This document shows positions 28,164-37,205 of a stretch of DNA of 64,000 nt, one piece after another. A program made the translations under genes and the position numbers. The stretch comes from Bog-473 sp963738135 (GTDB taxonomy: Bacteria; Actinomycetota; Acidimicrobiia; Acidimicrobiales; RAAP-2), in assembly GCA_963738135.1 (NCBI GenBank), contig CAVTVK010000003.1, forward strand, positions 62,001 to 126,000, in the 5' to 3' direction. The notes under the pieces were generated by a model. It saw nothing but the letters and a program-made list of their open reading frames with translations. It made no database searches and was not told where the DNA came from. Position 1 is the stretch's first letter, and each line of letters opens with the position of its first letter.

Positions 28164-28647
28164 GTGTCCGACATGGTTCGTCTGTCGATGCATCTGCCGC
28201 TCGTCGAGATGCGCACCGGCGACGAGGTGGTCTCACAGGGTGGGCCCAGCGGTGGCGTCTGGGTTCTGATCTCGGGTGCCCTGCAGGTCCTCAAAGGCGA
28301 TGTCGCGGTGAACACCATCACCAAACCCGGGGCGATCGTCGGGGAGATGTCGGTGCTCCTGGGCTCCGACCACGGTGCGACCGTCGTGGCCACCGAGCCG
28401 AGCACCCTGCGCTACGCCGACGACGGGCACTCCTTCCTGTTCGGCGATCCCGAGCATCACGAGACTCATCGCGGTCGGCCTGGCCGAGCGGCTGAACTTC
28501 GTCTCAACCTACCTGGCCGATCTCAAGGAGCAGTACGGCGACGCCACGGGGCTCGCCATGGTGTCAGAGGTCCTCACGCATCTGGCCGAACGGCAGGTTG
28601 TCACGGCTCGACCGGGCTCGGCGCGGGATCCCGATCCCGACTACTGA
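28164..28647 (+). CDS. Cyclic nucleotide-binding domain protein (frameshifted)
   Basis: Joined length about 160 residues. The first frame carries the beta-barrel: PLVEMRTGDEVVSQGGPSGG, VWVLISGALQVLKG and a phosphate-binding cassette GEMSVLLGSDHGATVVA. At about 28447-28453 an extra G shifts the frame; removing it continues as DPSITRLIAVGLAERLNFV and ends HLAERQVVTARPGSARD. The cassette lacks the usual R before A-T (H-G-A-T instead of R-x-A-T), so cNMP affinity may be low or changed. Like the protein at 1984 it has no effector domain. Confidence 0.7.
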
Positions 28648-28681
28648 CCCGGGTTTGCGCGCCGCGTCCTCGCTGGCGCCC

Positions 28682-29431
28682 TCAGAACACCGTGCGCGCC
28701 GGCGCGGCCGCCTCGCGCAGATCGACCGACTCGCGGCCCATGATGGAGACCCAGGTCGCCCGGTGCGCAGTCAGGTCGATCTCGATGTGCGCCGGCACCT
28801 TGCCGATCTGGTGGCCGGCGTTGAACACCCACGTATTGCCGATCCGGTCCACCCACGACCCGTCGCTCTTGAAGGGCGACTCGTGCACGTGCCCGGCCAG
28901 GACGAGCTCGGGTTGGAACTCCTCTATCCATCCCCGCAGATCGGCGTCGCCGTAGTCGCGGCGACCCGTCCAGCACGTAGGGGATCCCAACGGAGGCCAG
29001 TGGTAGACCCACATCCACGTGTCCGGCCGGCGGGCGGCATCGGCCTCGAGCTGGGCGACGACCTCCGCCCGGCCCAGCGGCCCGTCCCACCACGGGCAGA
29101 CGGAGATGAGCGTGCTCTCGAACATCAGGGCGTCCCCGTCCGTCTGGATGCTGCCAATGTGGCGGTCGTGCAACCAGAGCGCCGACTGCTCGCCGCCGGC
29201 GTCCGGCCCGGTCAGATCGTGGTTGCCCGAGCTCACGACGAGCTGCGTCGTCTCCGCAATCAACGCCAGGTACCGCTGCAGGACCACACTCTGCGCATCG
29301 AGCGGGACCGGCGAATTGATGTTCAGGCTGTCCCCGGCCAGGGCCACCACGTCGAACGAAGGGCTGGCGGCCACAACCCAGTCGAGCTGCGGCAGGGAAT
29401 AGTGGAGATCGGAGACGAGGAGAAGTCGCAT
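28682..29431 (-). CDS. Calcineurin-like metallophosphoesterase
   Basis: 249 residues with the full set of dimetal motifs in order: LLLVSDLHYS (D-x-H), LAGDSLN (G-D), SSGNHDLTG (G-N-H-D/E), a lone His in VYHWPP and LAGHVHESP (G-H-x-H). There is no signal peptide, so it is cytosolic. The substrate is unknown; small cytosolic members of this kind hydrolyse cyclic nucleotides or other phosphodiesters, and with so many cyclases nearby a 3',5'-cNMP phosphodiesterase role is worth testing, but this is speculation. It lies downstream of the amidohydrolase remnant on the same strand. Confidence 0.85.
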   Translation of the reverse strand: MRLLLVSDLHYSLPQLDWVVAASPSFDVVALAGDSLNINSPVPLDAQSVVLQRYLALIAETTQLVVSSGNHDLTGPDAGGEQSALWLHDRHIGSIQTDGDALMFESTLISVCPWWDGPLGRAEVVAQLEADAARRPDTWMWVYHWPPLGSPTCWTGRRDYGDADLRGWIEEFQPELVLAGHVHESPFKSDGSWVDRIGNTWVFNAGHQIGKVPAHIEIDLTAHRATWVSIMGRESVDLREAAAPARTVF

Positions 29432-29488
29432 CGGGGTGCCGCTCCAACCTAGGGGATGGCTGCGTGGACGCCGGAGCGCCCACGTGAC

Positions 29489-30170
29489 TCAAAGCCGGTA
29501 CAGCTTCGCTGCGTTCTCGCCCAGGATCTTGCGTTGCACCTGCGGCGAGAGCCAGGCCATCTTGTCGGCCACCGTGTCGAGCGGCTTGGGGTAGAGGCAG
29601 GTCGGATAGGGGAAATCCGTCTCGAAGAGGACGCTGTCCTCCCCGACGGCCTCAATCAGGGCCGGCACGTTGTTCTTCTCGAACCAGAAGGTGGCGAACA
29701 GGTTCCGCTTGAAGTACTCGGACGGGAGCATGGACATGTGGGCCAGCTGCTTGGGTGCGTTCTCCGTCATTTCGTAGTCGAGTGTCTCGAGGATGAACGG
29801 GATCCATCCCACGCCGCTCTCCACGGACACCATCTGGAGCGTCGGGTACCGGTCCAGCATGCCGCTCAAGATGACGTTCGTGACGACGCGGGCATTGCCG
29901 ATGAACAGGAGCGTCCCGCCGATGGCCAGCTTGGTGTCGTCGTCCTGGGACTCCGCCGGGTACGTGCCGAAGTAGGTCATGGTGGTCAGACGGGCGCCGA
30001 TGTGGAAGTGCACGGGCAGGTGCAGATCGCCGCAAACCTCCCGCAGGGGAATCCCAGGCCCGGTTGGCCAGGTCGGGCCCGCCTACGTCCTGGGGGTCGG
30101 ACGTCATGTTGACGCCGCGGAGGTCGAGCGAGGCCACCCGCCCAAGACCCGAGAGGAGTCGGTCGCGCCG
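29489..30170 (-). pseudogene. Amidohydrolase (metal-dependent hydrolase) remnant, 5'-truncated and frameshifted
   Basis: This is the C-terminal half of an amidohydrolase-2 family protein. Recognisable blocks: LDLRGVNMTSDPQDVGGPDL, HLPVHFHIGA (metal-ligand His), SVESGVGWIPFILETLDYEM, and DSVLFETDFPYPTCLYP with the catalytic Asp, ending KILGENAAKLYRL. The first 180 or so residues with the N-terminal H-x-H are missing: homology begins right at the stop codon of the MFS gene. One extra base at 30047-30053 also shifts the frame; without it the text reads AWDPLREVCGDLHLPVHFHI. The gene is inactive. Confidence 0.75.
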
Positions 30171-30172
30171 CG

Positions 30173-32011
30173 CTACCCCACCGGCGCCGGCTCCCGGGCC
30201 AGCTTGGCCAGCTCCTCGGTAATCATGCGGTCGTGCTCGTCGAGGTCCCGTCGGGCCGCCCGCGGGCTCCACCGGCCCCGCATGAAGAAGATCAGCACCG
30301 CGAACACGAATTGGCCGGCCAGGCAGACCCCCCACCAGCGCTGCCACTCGCCCGGTGCGCTCTTCTGCGCCGGGACCAGCTTCTCCTCGGCCACCAGAAG
30401 ACCGGCCAGGTTCGGTGAATACTTGGCCACCCCAGCGATCTGGGCTTGGGTCACCGGCTTGCCGTTCTGGATGTCCAGGGCGATCGGGTTGAAGGCGTTC
30501 AGGCCCAGCACGTGGGGATTCGTGAGACCACCGGCGGCCGTCAAGGCCGTCGTCAGGCTGTGACTGCTGTTGCAGACCCGCAGAATCGTGGCGAGGGTGT
30601 TGAGTTCGGGTCGTACCTGGGGAGTCGTCTCGAGCTTCTCGATGACGCTCGCCGGGGCCGGTGTCGTATTGCACTTCAGCACGGCTGTGTTGGGCGCGTA
30701 GGGCTGCGCGGCCTGGACCGCCTGCAGGGTGGAACCCGCATTCTGGTTGTCCACCAGCACGGTGGCGGTCGTGATCACGTGAGGCAGCACCAGGAACGAG
30801 AGGGCAACCGTGATGCGGAGGATCCATCCCCACACCGCCAGCCCCGAAGCGGTCAGGGCCGGATTGTGGGACTCGACCTGCTCGGTGTAGTTCGCCATCC
30901 ACGGGGCGTACGCGACGGAGATCGAGACCGCGAGCAGGACGATGACCAGGACGTTGGCGTAGTAGCCGGTATGGGGGTGGCCGGTCTGGATGATGAGGAA
31001 CCCCAACATCACCATGGAGCACACCGCTCCGAAGAGCATGAACGGCTTGCGTACCCGGGCCAAGTCCGAGAGGAAGCCGGCCAGGACCAGCCCGCCGGAG
31101 AGGAACGCGGCGAGCCAGACGTTGATCCCGTTCGCCTGTGGCGTCGAACGGTTGAAGATGACGACCCAGTAGATGGTGAGCACGCTCACGGAGGCGTAAT
31201 AGAACAGGAGGAAGACCGAGATGGCGATGGACGAGGAGATCAGGTCGAGCCGCATCATGGATCGGATGGGGTGCCTGGTCGCCTTCTCCACGTCGATCCC
31301 CATGGCGCGCGCCTCGACGAGCGCAGTTTCGCGTTCGCTCACCATCAGCTGGTCACGCAGCTGGGGTGAGAGCTCACGGAGGAAGAAGAACGCGATGATG
31401 ACCACACCCAGGCAGACCAACCCCGAGATGATGAATTGGTCCTGCCAGGGCTTGAGGTGATCGAGGGTGTGGGTGGCCACCAGGCTGGCGGCCAGGGCGC
31501 CCATGGTGGGGCCGAGTGCCCAGAACCCCATCGCCACCCCGCGGCCCATCTGCGGTGAGAAGTCGCGCATCAGCGCGGGGGTCGAGACGAGGATGACCCC
31601 TTCCACGAAGCCGATGACGCAGTAGGCCGCGGCGAACCCCCACTTGTCGTGGATGTGAGGGATGGCCAGCAGCTGGACGAGCGCGACGACGAGCGTTCCG
31701 TAGATGGTGAGGTTGGCCCGTCCGATCTTGTCGGACAGCCCCCCGATGAACGCACTAAAGGCCCCGATCGCGTTGGAGACGACCAAGAGGTACAGGAAGA
31801 ACGCAAACGACATGTGGTAGTAGGGCAGCAACAGCGGTGTGACCGCCCCCTCCACGTAGTACAGGTAGTACAGCATGATCGTCGTCAAGACGACGATGGC
31901 CAGGTAGCCCAGGCGCGGCCACGTGCTCGGGTACTTCGTGAGCTGACGCTTCCCGAGGGCACTGACCAGTCCCCGCTTCGGGGCCGGAGGGCTCACCGCT
32001 GTCGTCGTCAT
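30173..32011 (-). CDS. MFS transporter
   Basis: 612 residues with about 12 hydrophobic helices. The loop between helices 2 and 3, GGLSDKIGRANLTIYG, is the MFS motif G-x-L-s-D-r-x-G-R. A large insert (about residues 430-560) between the last helices has Cys residues and is probably extracytoplasmic, so the protein is longer than the usual 400-450. The tail RRDLDEHDRMITEELAKLA is cytosolic. ATG 32011 follows AAAGGGGATGGAGG. The substrate is unknown. It ends against the truncated amidohydrolase, whose lost half may have been removed when this gene arrived. It may be co-directional with, but not part of, the exopolysaccharide locus. Confidence 0.85.
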   Translation of the reverse strand: MTTTAVSPPAPKRGLVSALGKRQLTKYPSTWPRLGYLAIVVLTTIMLYYLYYVEGAVTPLLLPYYHMSFAFFLYLLVVSNAIGAFSAFIGGLSDKIGRANLTIYGTLVVALVQLLAIPHIHDKWGFAAAYCVIGFVEGVILVSTPALMRDFSPQMGRGVAMGFWALGPTMGALAASLVATHTLDHLKPWQDQFIISGLVCLGVVIIAFFFLRELSPQLRDQLMVSERETALVEARAMGIDVEKATRHPIRSMMRLDLISSSIAISVFLLFYYASVSVLTIYWVVIFNRSTPQANGINVWLAAFLSGGLVLAGFLSDLARVRKPFMLFGAVCSMVMLGFLIIQTGHPHTGYYANVLVIVLLAVSISVAYAPWMANYTEQVESHNPALTASGLAVWGWILRITVALSFLVLPHVITTATVLVDNQNAGSTLQAVQAAQPYAPNTAVLKCNTTPAPASVIEKLETTPQVRPELNTLATILRVCNSSHSLTTALTAAGGLTNPHVLGLNAFNPIALDIQNGKPVTQAQIAGVAKYSPNLAGLLVAEEKLVPAQKSAPGEWQRWWGVCLAGQFVFAVLIFFMRGRWSPRAARRDLDEHDRMITEELAKLAREPAPVG

Positions 32012-32057
32012 CCTCCATCCCCTTTCCCCCACGTCACTGACACCCGACCTGCCAGCT

Positions 32058-32073
32058 CCCGGACCGTTCCGGG
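32058..32073 (-). terminator. Possible terminator hairpin after the hydrolase gene
   Basis: CCCGGA-ACGG-TCCGGG on the minus strand, a perfect six-base-pair stem with a four-base loop, 90 bases after the hydrolase stop. There is no T-run, so efficiency is doubtful. Confidence 0.35.
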
Positions 32074-32161
32074 CCTACGGTCCCTGATGCTAGGACCAAG
32101 ATCGGTCTCGGGTGTGGTGTCGGGGCGGGCCGTCTCTTTGGGCCGGTCCCGCTCACCCGGC

Positions 32162-33943
32162 TCAGGAGGGCAGGGGAAGCCCGGAGGGCTCGGCAGCCCA
32201 GCGCTCCACGGCGGAGACGAACAGCCCGGCGACGCGGTCGTGACTGGTGCGCTCGAGCAACGAATGGTCCAGGTCGGGGACGGTCTCGATGTGCAGACCA
32301 CCTCCCGCCACCAGGCCGTGGAGTCGGTGCTGCTCGCCGCGGTAGACCCGACGTGCCTCTCCGCCTCCGACCACCACCACCACATGGACGCCCGAATGCA
32401 CCAGGCGTTCCAACGTCCGGCCCGGACTGCTCGTCATCAACCACCGCTTCACGAACCACCAACCCGGAGTGGGGATCCACCGGGTCAACCCCCGGAACCG
32501 CTCCAACCGCGCCATGGCGCGCGACAGCAGGGCGCCGCTCGCACCCCATGTCTGCCGATCCTCCTCGGCGCGTTCCGCGACTGCGGCCGCCTCCTCGTCC
32601 TCTCCCCACTGCAGGAAGGAAAGGGCCGGATTGATGACCCAGAGTGATGCGACGGGTGCGGCGAGCGCCATTTCCATCGCGTGATCGGCCCCGGAGCACA
32701 CGCCGAGCAGCATGAGCTTGCTGCCGTCGACCGTGAGGGCGCTACGGATGTCCTCCATGTCGAGGTTGGCGCCGTCCGGGAAGTTGCGCAGCTCGGTGCC
32801 GCCGGGCCGCGTCGGGCTCTCTCCGATCCCGTTGAGGTCGACGCGCAGACACCGGACAGCAGCACCCGCCGCACAGGCTCTGGCCAGTTCCACCCACAGC
32901 CGGCCCGGTCCCTGGTGATTGATCACGCCGGCGTTGAGGAAGAGAACGGTCGGGGCCGACGCCGTCAACTCGTGCTCGGGCTCACTGACCATGCCGAAGA
33001 GGCCCAACGGGCCGAGAACAACCGCTCGTTCGCGGACGCCGGGCCGATCGGGCGCCCGATGCACCGCCGCCGGCGGCCCTTCGGGCCGAGCAACGCGCCC
33101 CAGCGGTCCGCCGGGTTCCGAGAACCACGAGACGATCCGCTCCAGTGTCGGCACGGGCGTCACGGGCCGTTCGCCGAAGAGGGCCTCCTGCCCGGTGATT
33201 TCCAAGGACTCGACGTGGGGCATGCTCAGGCGCGCCGCTATGGCGCGCTCGGGTCTGCGTCCCTCGCGGGGCAGGACGAGCTCCCGGGAAGCCAGGACGC
33301 CATCGTCCCGGGCGATCGCCAGGGCGCCCAGATCGCCCGCAGTGGCCGACGAGAACACGGCGCCAGGCGCCTCGACCAGGCCGTCGGGGTTGGCCTCCAG
33401 CGCGGTCGGGGCTGGGTCCCTCCGCGCCATCCCCCACTCGACCTCGAGCTCGCGCCGGAAAGCGGCCAGGGCCCTCTGTTCACGGAGGAAGGATCGGCCT
33501 GACGCACAGGGGTCCCACAGCACCACATCGTCCACGGGTTCACCACGGGCGAGCTCGGCGGCCGCCAGGGTGGCGCCGAGCCGCATACCCACGACGCCGA
33601 CCCGTGCCGCGCCCAGGCCGCGGGCGAAGTCGATGGCCAACCTGACATTCCCGAGCCACTCGGCCACCAGTCCGGGATCGGTCCAGGAGCCGACCGAGTC
33701 CCCGGTCGCCGCGTAGTCGAATCGCAGTGCGGCCCAGCGGGCGCGAGCCAGGCGATGGGCCAGGTCGCGCAACGCCCGCGTGGAATACGCCGCCTCGAGG
33801 CCCATGCTGGGGCACACGACCGCCGTTCCCACGACGAGGCCGTCGTCGGGGAGGTCGAGCCAGGCGAACAACGGTCTGTCCGATGACCCGATCCACAGCG
33901 GGACGGACTCCACCCCCGTGACGAGAGGGCCCTGCGCCGTCAA
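32162..33943 (-). CDS. Tandem alpha/beta hydrolase of the exopolysaccharide locus
   Basis: About 593 residues with two alpha/beta-hydrolase folds. The first (about 10-250) has VVCPSMGLEAAYSTRALRDL and an elbow GVVGMRLGATLAA; the second (about 320-590) has VLFLNAGVINHQGPGRLWVE, VDLNGIGESPT and an elbow LLGVCSGADHA, then VPDLDHSLL with the late His. Neither elbow keeps the catalytic Ser: the first has Arg, the second Cys. This resembles the exosortase-associated hydrolase pairs found in polysaccharide loci, whose function is unknown. TTG 33943 overlaps the flippase stop codon as TTGA and is the best start; the frame is open to 34024. Probably translationally coupled to the flippase. Confidence 0.75.
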   Translation of the reverse strand: MTAQGPLVTGVESVPLWIGSSDRPLFAWLDLPDDGLVVGTAVVCPSMGLEAAYSTRALRDLAHRLARARWAALRFDYAATGDSVGSWTDPGLVAEWLGNVRLAIDFARGLGAARVGVVGMRLGATLAAAELARGEPVDDVVLWDPCASGRSFLREQRALAAFRRELEVEWGMARRDPAPTALEANPDGLVEAPGAVFSSATAGDLGALAIARDDGVLASRELVLPREGRRPERAIAARLSMPHVESLEITGQEALFGERPVTPVPTLERIVSWFSEPGGPLGRVARPEGPPAAVHRAPDRPGVRERAVVLGPLGLFGMVSEPEHELTASAPTVLFLNAGVINHQGPGRLWVELARACAAGAAVRCLRVDLNGIGESPTRPGGTELRNFPDGANLDMEDIRSALTVDGSKLMLLGVCSGADHAMEMALAAPVASLWVINPALSFLQWGEDEEAAAVAERAEEDRQTWGASGALLSRAMARLERFRGLTRWIPTPGWWFVKRWLMTSSPGRTLERLVHSGVHVVVVVGGGEARRVYRGEQHRLHGLVAGGGLHIETVPDLDHSLLERTSHDRVAGLFVSAVERWAAEPSGLPLPS

Positions 33944-35664
33944 GCCGCGCGGTCCGGGATGGCGACGCGCACCTCGGCCGGTGGCACTGCCACCCAGCCG
34001 GGAGCGATCAGCGCCGCCACCCACCGGAGCCCCGTCACGAGAGTGGAGATTAGTGCAACCGGACCCCGAACCGGCCCAACGAGCCCCGGACGCGGGCTGA
34101 GCAGATCACGTCGCTCACGGCCAGGCAACGTCAACAGATAGAGCGTGTAGAAGATGAGCATGAGCGCGACGCCCGCGCCGGCCACCGCGACCAGTCCGAC
34201 GAACCGGCCGTGCGTGTCGGTGAAGACGTAGAGCGGGCCGCCACCGCGGCCGACGACCCAGGCCACCACACCGGTGGCCAATGTCGGCACGGCGAGCGTC
34301 CGCACCGTTCGCCACGCCCGGTGGCGAAGCGAATCGCCCAGCATCCTGTACCCCAGGGGCACCATCAGCATCCCCTCCATCACGACCACCCCGATCAACG
34401 CGGCCTCGGCCATGCCCAACGCGCCGTAGCGCGCCGACAGGACGATCCCGAGGGCGACGTGGAGCACCGCCTCGGTGCTGAAGATGACCGCCGCCAACGT
34501 CGGGCGGCCGGCGCCGTTGATCGCCATCTTGATGGGCTGGGCCCAGGATTCCACCACGGCGGCGATGACGAGCAGGCCGATGACCGGCGCCGCTTCCCGG
34601 TAGACAGGTCCCACCCAGACCTCGACGGCGGGACCGGCCAGGAACCCGATGGCGATGGCGGCCGGGACACTCAGTGCAAGTGCGTAGCGCACCACCTCAT
34701 CTGTGGCCTCCCGCAGGCCGGATCGGTTGTCCCGGGCGGCCAACTGTCCCGCCTTCGTGAAGAGAAGGGCGCTCCTCGGTTGGATGACCCGCAGCGGCAG
34801 CTGGCCGAGCCTCTGGGCCACTGCGTAGATGGCGGCGGGTTTCACTCCAGCGGCGGCGCCCACGATGAGCACGTCGGACAATCCGAGTACGGCGTCGGAG
34901 ACCTGCACAATGGAGTACAGACTCGAGGCGGTGGTGAACCGCTTGACGATGCTGCGGTCGAACTTGCGCAGGGACAGTCGGAACCACGGCAGGAGGCGAT
35001 GGACCAGGATCAGCCTCCACACCTGGCCCACCAGGCTGACGGCAACGGTGACCACGCCGAGCGCGATGAGCCCGCCGTGCAGCCACAGGACCACGACCCA
35101 ACCGACCGCCTGCCCCACGGTGACGGTGATCAGGCTGTAGTTCAAGAGGTCGAATCGCTGCATGGCGATCAGCGTTCCGCCGAAGGTGTCCATCGGGATG
35201 GAGAGCGCCATGTCGAACGCAAGCAACAGGAGGAGGAAGCGCGCCTGTCCGACCAGGCCCTCCGGGATGCTGGTGATGATGTCCGGCAGGAAGACGGCGA
35301 ACACGACGACGCCGGCGAACGCCACGATCCCGAGCACGGAGAGGATCAGGAAGGAAGTGTTGAGCGTCGACGTCACCTGCTCGTCGTCCTCGAGCTCGAG
35401 GTGCCGGCTGACGAACGCCACGGTGGCGCTGGCAAATCCGAGTTCGAGGATCTCGAGGAACGGGATGAGTGAGCCGATGAGCGCCCACACCCCGTAGCGG
35501 AGAATTCCCAGCTGGTGGGTCAGGATCGGTGTTGTGAGGAATCCGACCGCCACCAGGACGATGGCGACGAGGTAGTTCGTCGTCACGTTTCGGCGAACGG
35601 TCACCTTCTTGAGCTGGCCGCTCCCCGCAGCACCCTGAGGGTCGGCCTCGGGCTCGCGCAGCAT
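33940..35664 (-). CDS. Polysaccharide flippase (Wzx/MOP superfamily)
   Basis: 574 residues with about 12-14 hydrophobic helices, starting at ATTNYLVAIVLVAVGFLTTP-type text after a polar leader, and containing GFASATVAFVSRHLE and GTLIAMQRFDLLNYSLI, characteristic of polysaccharide transporters of the MOP (MATE/Wzx) superfamily. It would flip undecaprenyl-linked repeat units across the membrane. It starts four bases after the stop of the chain-length kinase gene and overlaps the hydrolase gene downstream, so it belongs in one operon. The last 50 residues (VGPVRGPVALISTLVTG onward) form an extra hydrophobic tail. Confidence 0.85.
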   Translation of the reverse strand: MLREPEADPQGAAGSGQLKKVTVRRNVTTNYLVAIVLVAVGFLTTPILTHQLGILRYGVWALIGSLIPFLEILELGFASATVAFVSRHLELEDDEQVTSTLNTSFLILSVLGIVAFAGVVVFAVFLPDIITSIPEGLVGQARFLLLLLAFDMALSIPMDTFGGTLIAMQRFDLLNYSLITVTVGQAVGWVVVLWLHGGLIALGVVTVAVSLVGQVWRLILVHRLLPWFRLSLRKFDRSIVKRFTTASSLYSIVQVSDAVLGLSDVLIVGAAAGVKPAAIYAVAQRLGQLPLRVIQPRSALLFTKAGQLAARDNRSGLREATDEVVRYALALSVPAAIAIGFLAGPAVEVWVGPVYREAAPVIGLLVIAAVVESWAQPIKMAINGAGRPTLAAVIFSTEAVLHVALGIVLSARYGALGMAEAALIGVVVMEGMLMVPLGYRMLGDSLRHRAWRTVRTLAVPTLATGVVAWVVGRGGGPLYVFTDTHGRFVGLVAVAGAGVALMLIFYTLYLLTLPGRERRDLLSPRPGLVGPVRGPVALISTLVTGLRWVAALIAPGWVAVPPAEVRVAIPDRAA

Positions 35665-35668
35665 GTGT

Positions 35669-37039
35669 CTAGCTCGATCGTGCGAGCCGGCGGAGCTTCA
35701 CCTTGGGACGTTGCGACCCAGACCCGTTGCTCGATGGGGTCGGCGATTCGTAGCCATAGACCGATCCCCCCTTCCGCCGCCGCACCCGGTTCAACACGAT
35801 GCCCACCACGTTCGCTCCCGCTGCCTGCATCTCGGCCAGGCCGTGCTCGAGGCTCTCGAAGTTGAACTTCCGGGCGTCGACTACCAGGACCACCGCGTCG
35901 GCCTTGGCCACCAGAATCGTGGTCTCGGCCACACCCGTGATCGGAGGGCAGTCGAGGACCACGGTCCGATCCGACTCGCGCAGCGCGCGCAGGAGTCGAG
36001 GCACGTCCGCCGCTGCGATGTCAGCGGGGTGGCGGGTCGGGATGCCGGCCGGGATGAGCTCCAGGGAGCGATTGTCGGTGGTGGCAAGGAGCTCGGTGGG
36101 GCCGTTGGCCAGCGCGATGTCGCTCACGCCGGGCGAGAGATCCGCGCCGAAGATCGTGTGCAGCGAAGGCTGACGGAGATCGGCGTCGACGGCGACCACG
36201 AAGTGGCCCGGGTTGGCGAGGGCCCACGCCGTGTGGGAGGCCACGCAGGACTTCCCCTCCCGCGGATCACACGAGGTGAACGCAAGCACGGGGTGCGTCT
36301 CCTGGAACATGACGTGGAGATGGCTCCTGAGCTGCTGGAATGCTTCGAGGCCGCGCTCGTCTCCGCCCAACTTGAACATGTCGACCGGGTTCGTTCCCGC
36401 CCGGGTCAACGCGGGGACCTCGCCCAGGACAGGCACCCCCAGCCGCTCTGAGATCTCGTCCGACGCCACGAAGCGTCGGAGGGCGCCGGCGGCCAGGGCG
36501 GCGAACACGGCTGCGATGAGCCCGAAGGCGAACGACGCCACCGCCACGGTGCCGCGGGGGTTCGTCGGCGTGGTCGGGAGCTCCGCCGCACCGAGTTCGG
36601 ACAGCACGAGGAGGGATCCCGCGTCTCGGTTGGTCACCTTCAGGACGCGGGCGGCCGTGGCGTTGGCATATGCCTGAGCGGCGGCCGGATTCGTGCTCGA
36701 CGCATTGATCGTGACCGTGTTCGAACCCGGATCCCCGACCGCCGAGATGCTCACCGCCGCCGACTGGAAGCGCGCCGGCACCTGGGCCTTGGCTTCGGCA
36801 TCGATCGTCGCATTCTCTGCTTCGACCGCGATCTGGGGGATCTCGATCTGAATGGCGCCGACGTCGGATCCCGGGTCGGAGGCCCCCGGCGGCGGCTGGG
36901 CCACCAGGACGACCGAGGCCTGGTACACCTTGGCGGGCAGCACCGCATAGGCCGCGCCGACGCCCAGACACGCCAGGAACGTGACGAGCGCCACGATCCA
37001 ATTGGCCCGCACCGTGCGCACGACCTGTCTTACGTCCAT
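35669..37039 (-). CDS. Wzz-like chain-length determinant / BY-type tyrosine kinase
   Basis: 456 residues. Two transmembrane helices (about 14-33 and 168-188) flank an extracytoplasmic domain, the Wzz layout. The cytosolic ATPase has Walker A CDPREGKSC, Walker A' VVAVDADLRQP and Walker B TVVLDCPPITG, so the polymerase co-regulator and kinase are fused as in many actinobacteria. The C-terminal tyrosine cluster is minimal (SVYGYES), in contrast to the YY-rich tails of classic BY-kinases. It controls length and export of the exopolysaccharide. It lies between the ligase/polymerase gene and the flippase, all minus strand. Confidence 0.88.
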   Translation of the reverse strand: MDVRQVVRTVRANWIVALVTFLACLGVGAAYAVLPAKVYQASVVLVAQPPPGASDPGSDVGAIQIEIPQIAVEAENATIDAEAKAQVPARFQSAAVSISAVGDPGSNTVTINASSTNPAAAQAYANATAARVLKVTNRDAGSLLVLSELGAAELPTTPTNPRGTVAVASFAFGLIAAVFAALAAGALRRFVASDEISERLGVPVLGEVPALTRAGTNPVDMFKLGGDERGLEAFQQLRSHLHVMFQETHPVLAFTSCDPREGKSCVASHTAWALANPGHFVVAVDADLRQPSLHTIFGADLSPGVSDIALANGPTELLATTDNRSLELIPAGIPTRHPADIAAADVPRLLRALRESDRTVVLDCPPITGVAETTILVAKADAVVLVVDARKFNFESLEHGLAEMQAAGANVVGIVLNRVRRRKGGSVYGYESPTPSSNGSGSQRPKVKLRRLARSS

Positions 37040-37205
37040 CCCGGCCCCTCTGCTCCAATCTCCGCGGCTGTCGCAGTGCGCGGCCGCTCGCCACCCTCGA
37101 CCGGCCGTCCGGGCGAGAGGCGATCCCGCCCGTCAGCGTGGCTGCGGCTGACCAGCATGGGCTCCCTCTGCGGCCAGCCTACGAGGCTCTCCAGGTCGAG
37201 GGCGA

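Noticed and set aside
34210..35472. 420-codon plus-strand ORF
   Set aside because: Shadow of the flippase gene; rich in His/Arg/Gln without any motif.
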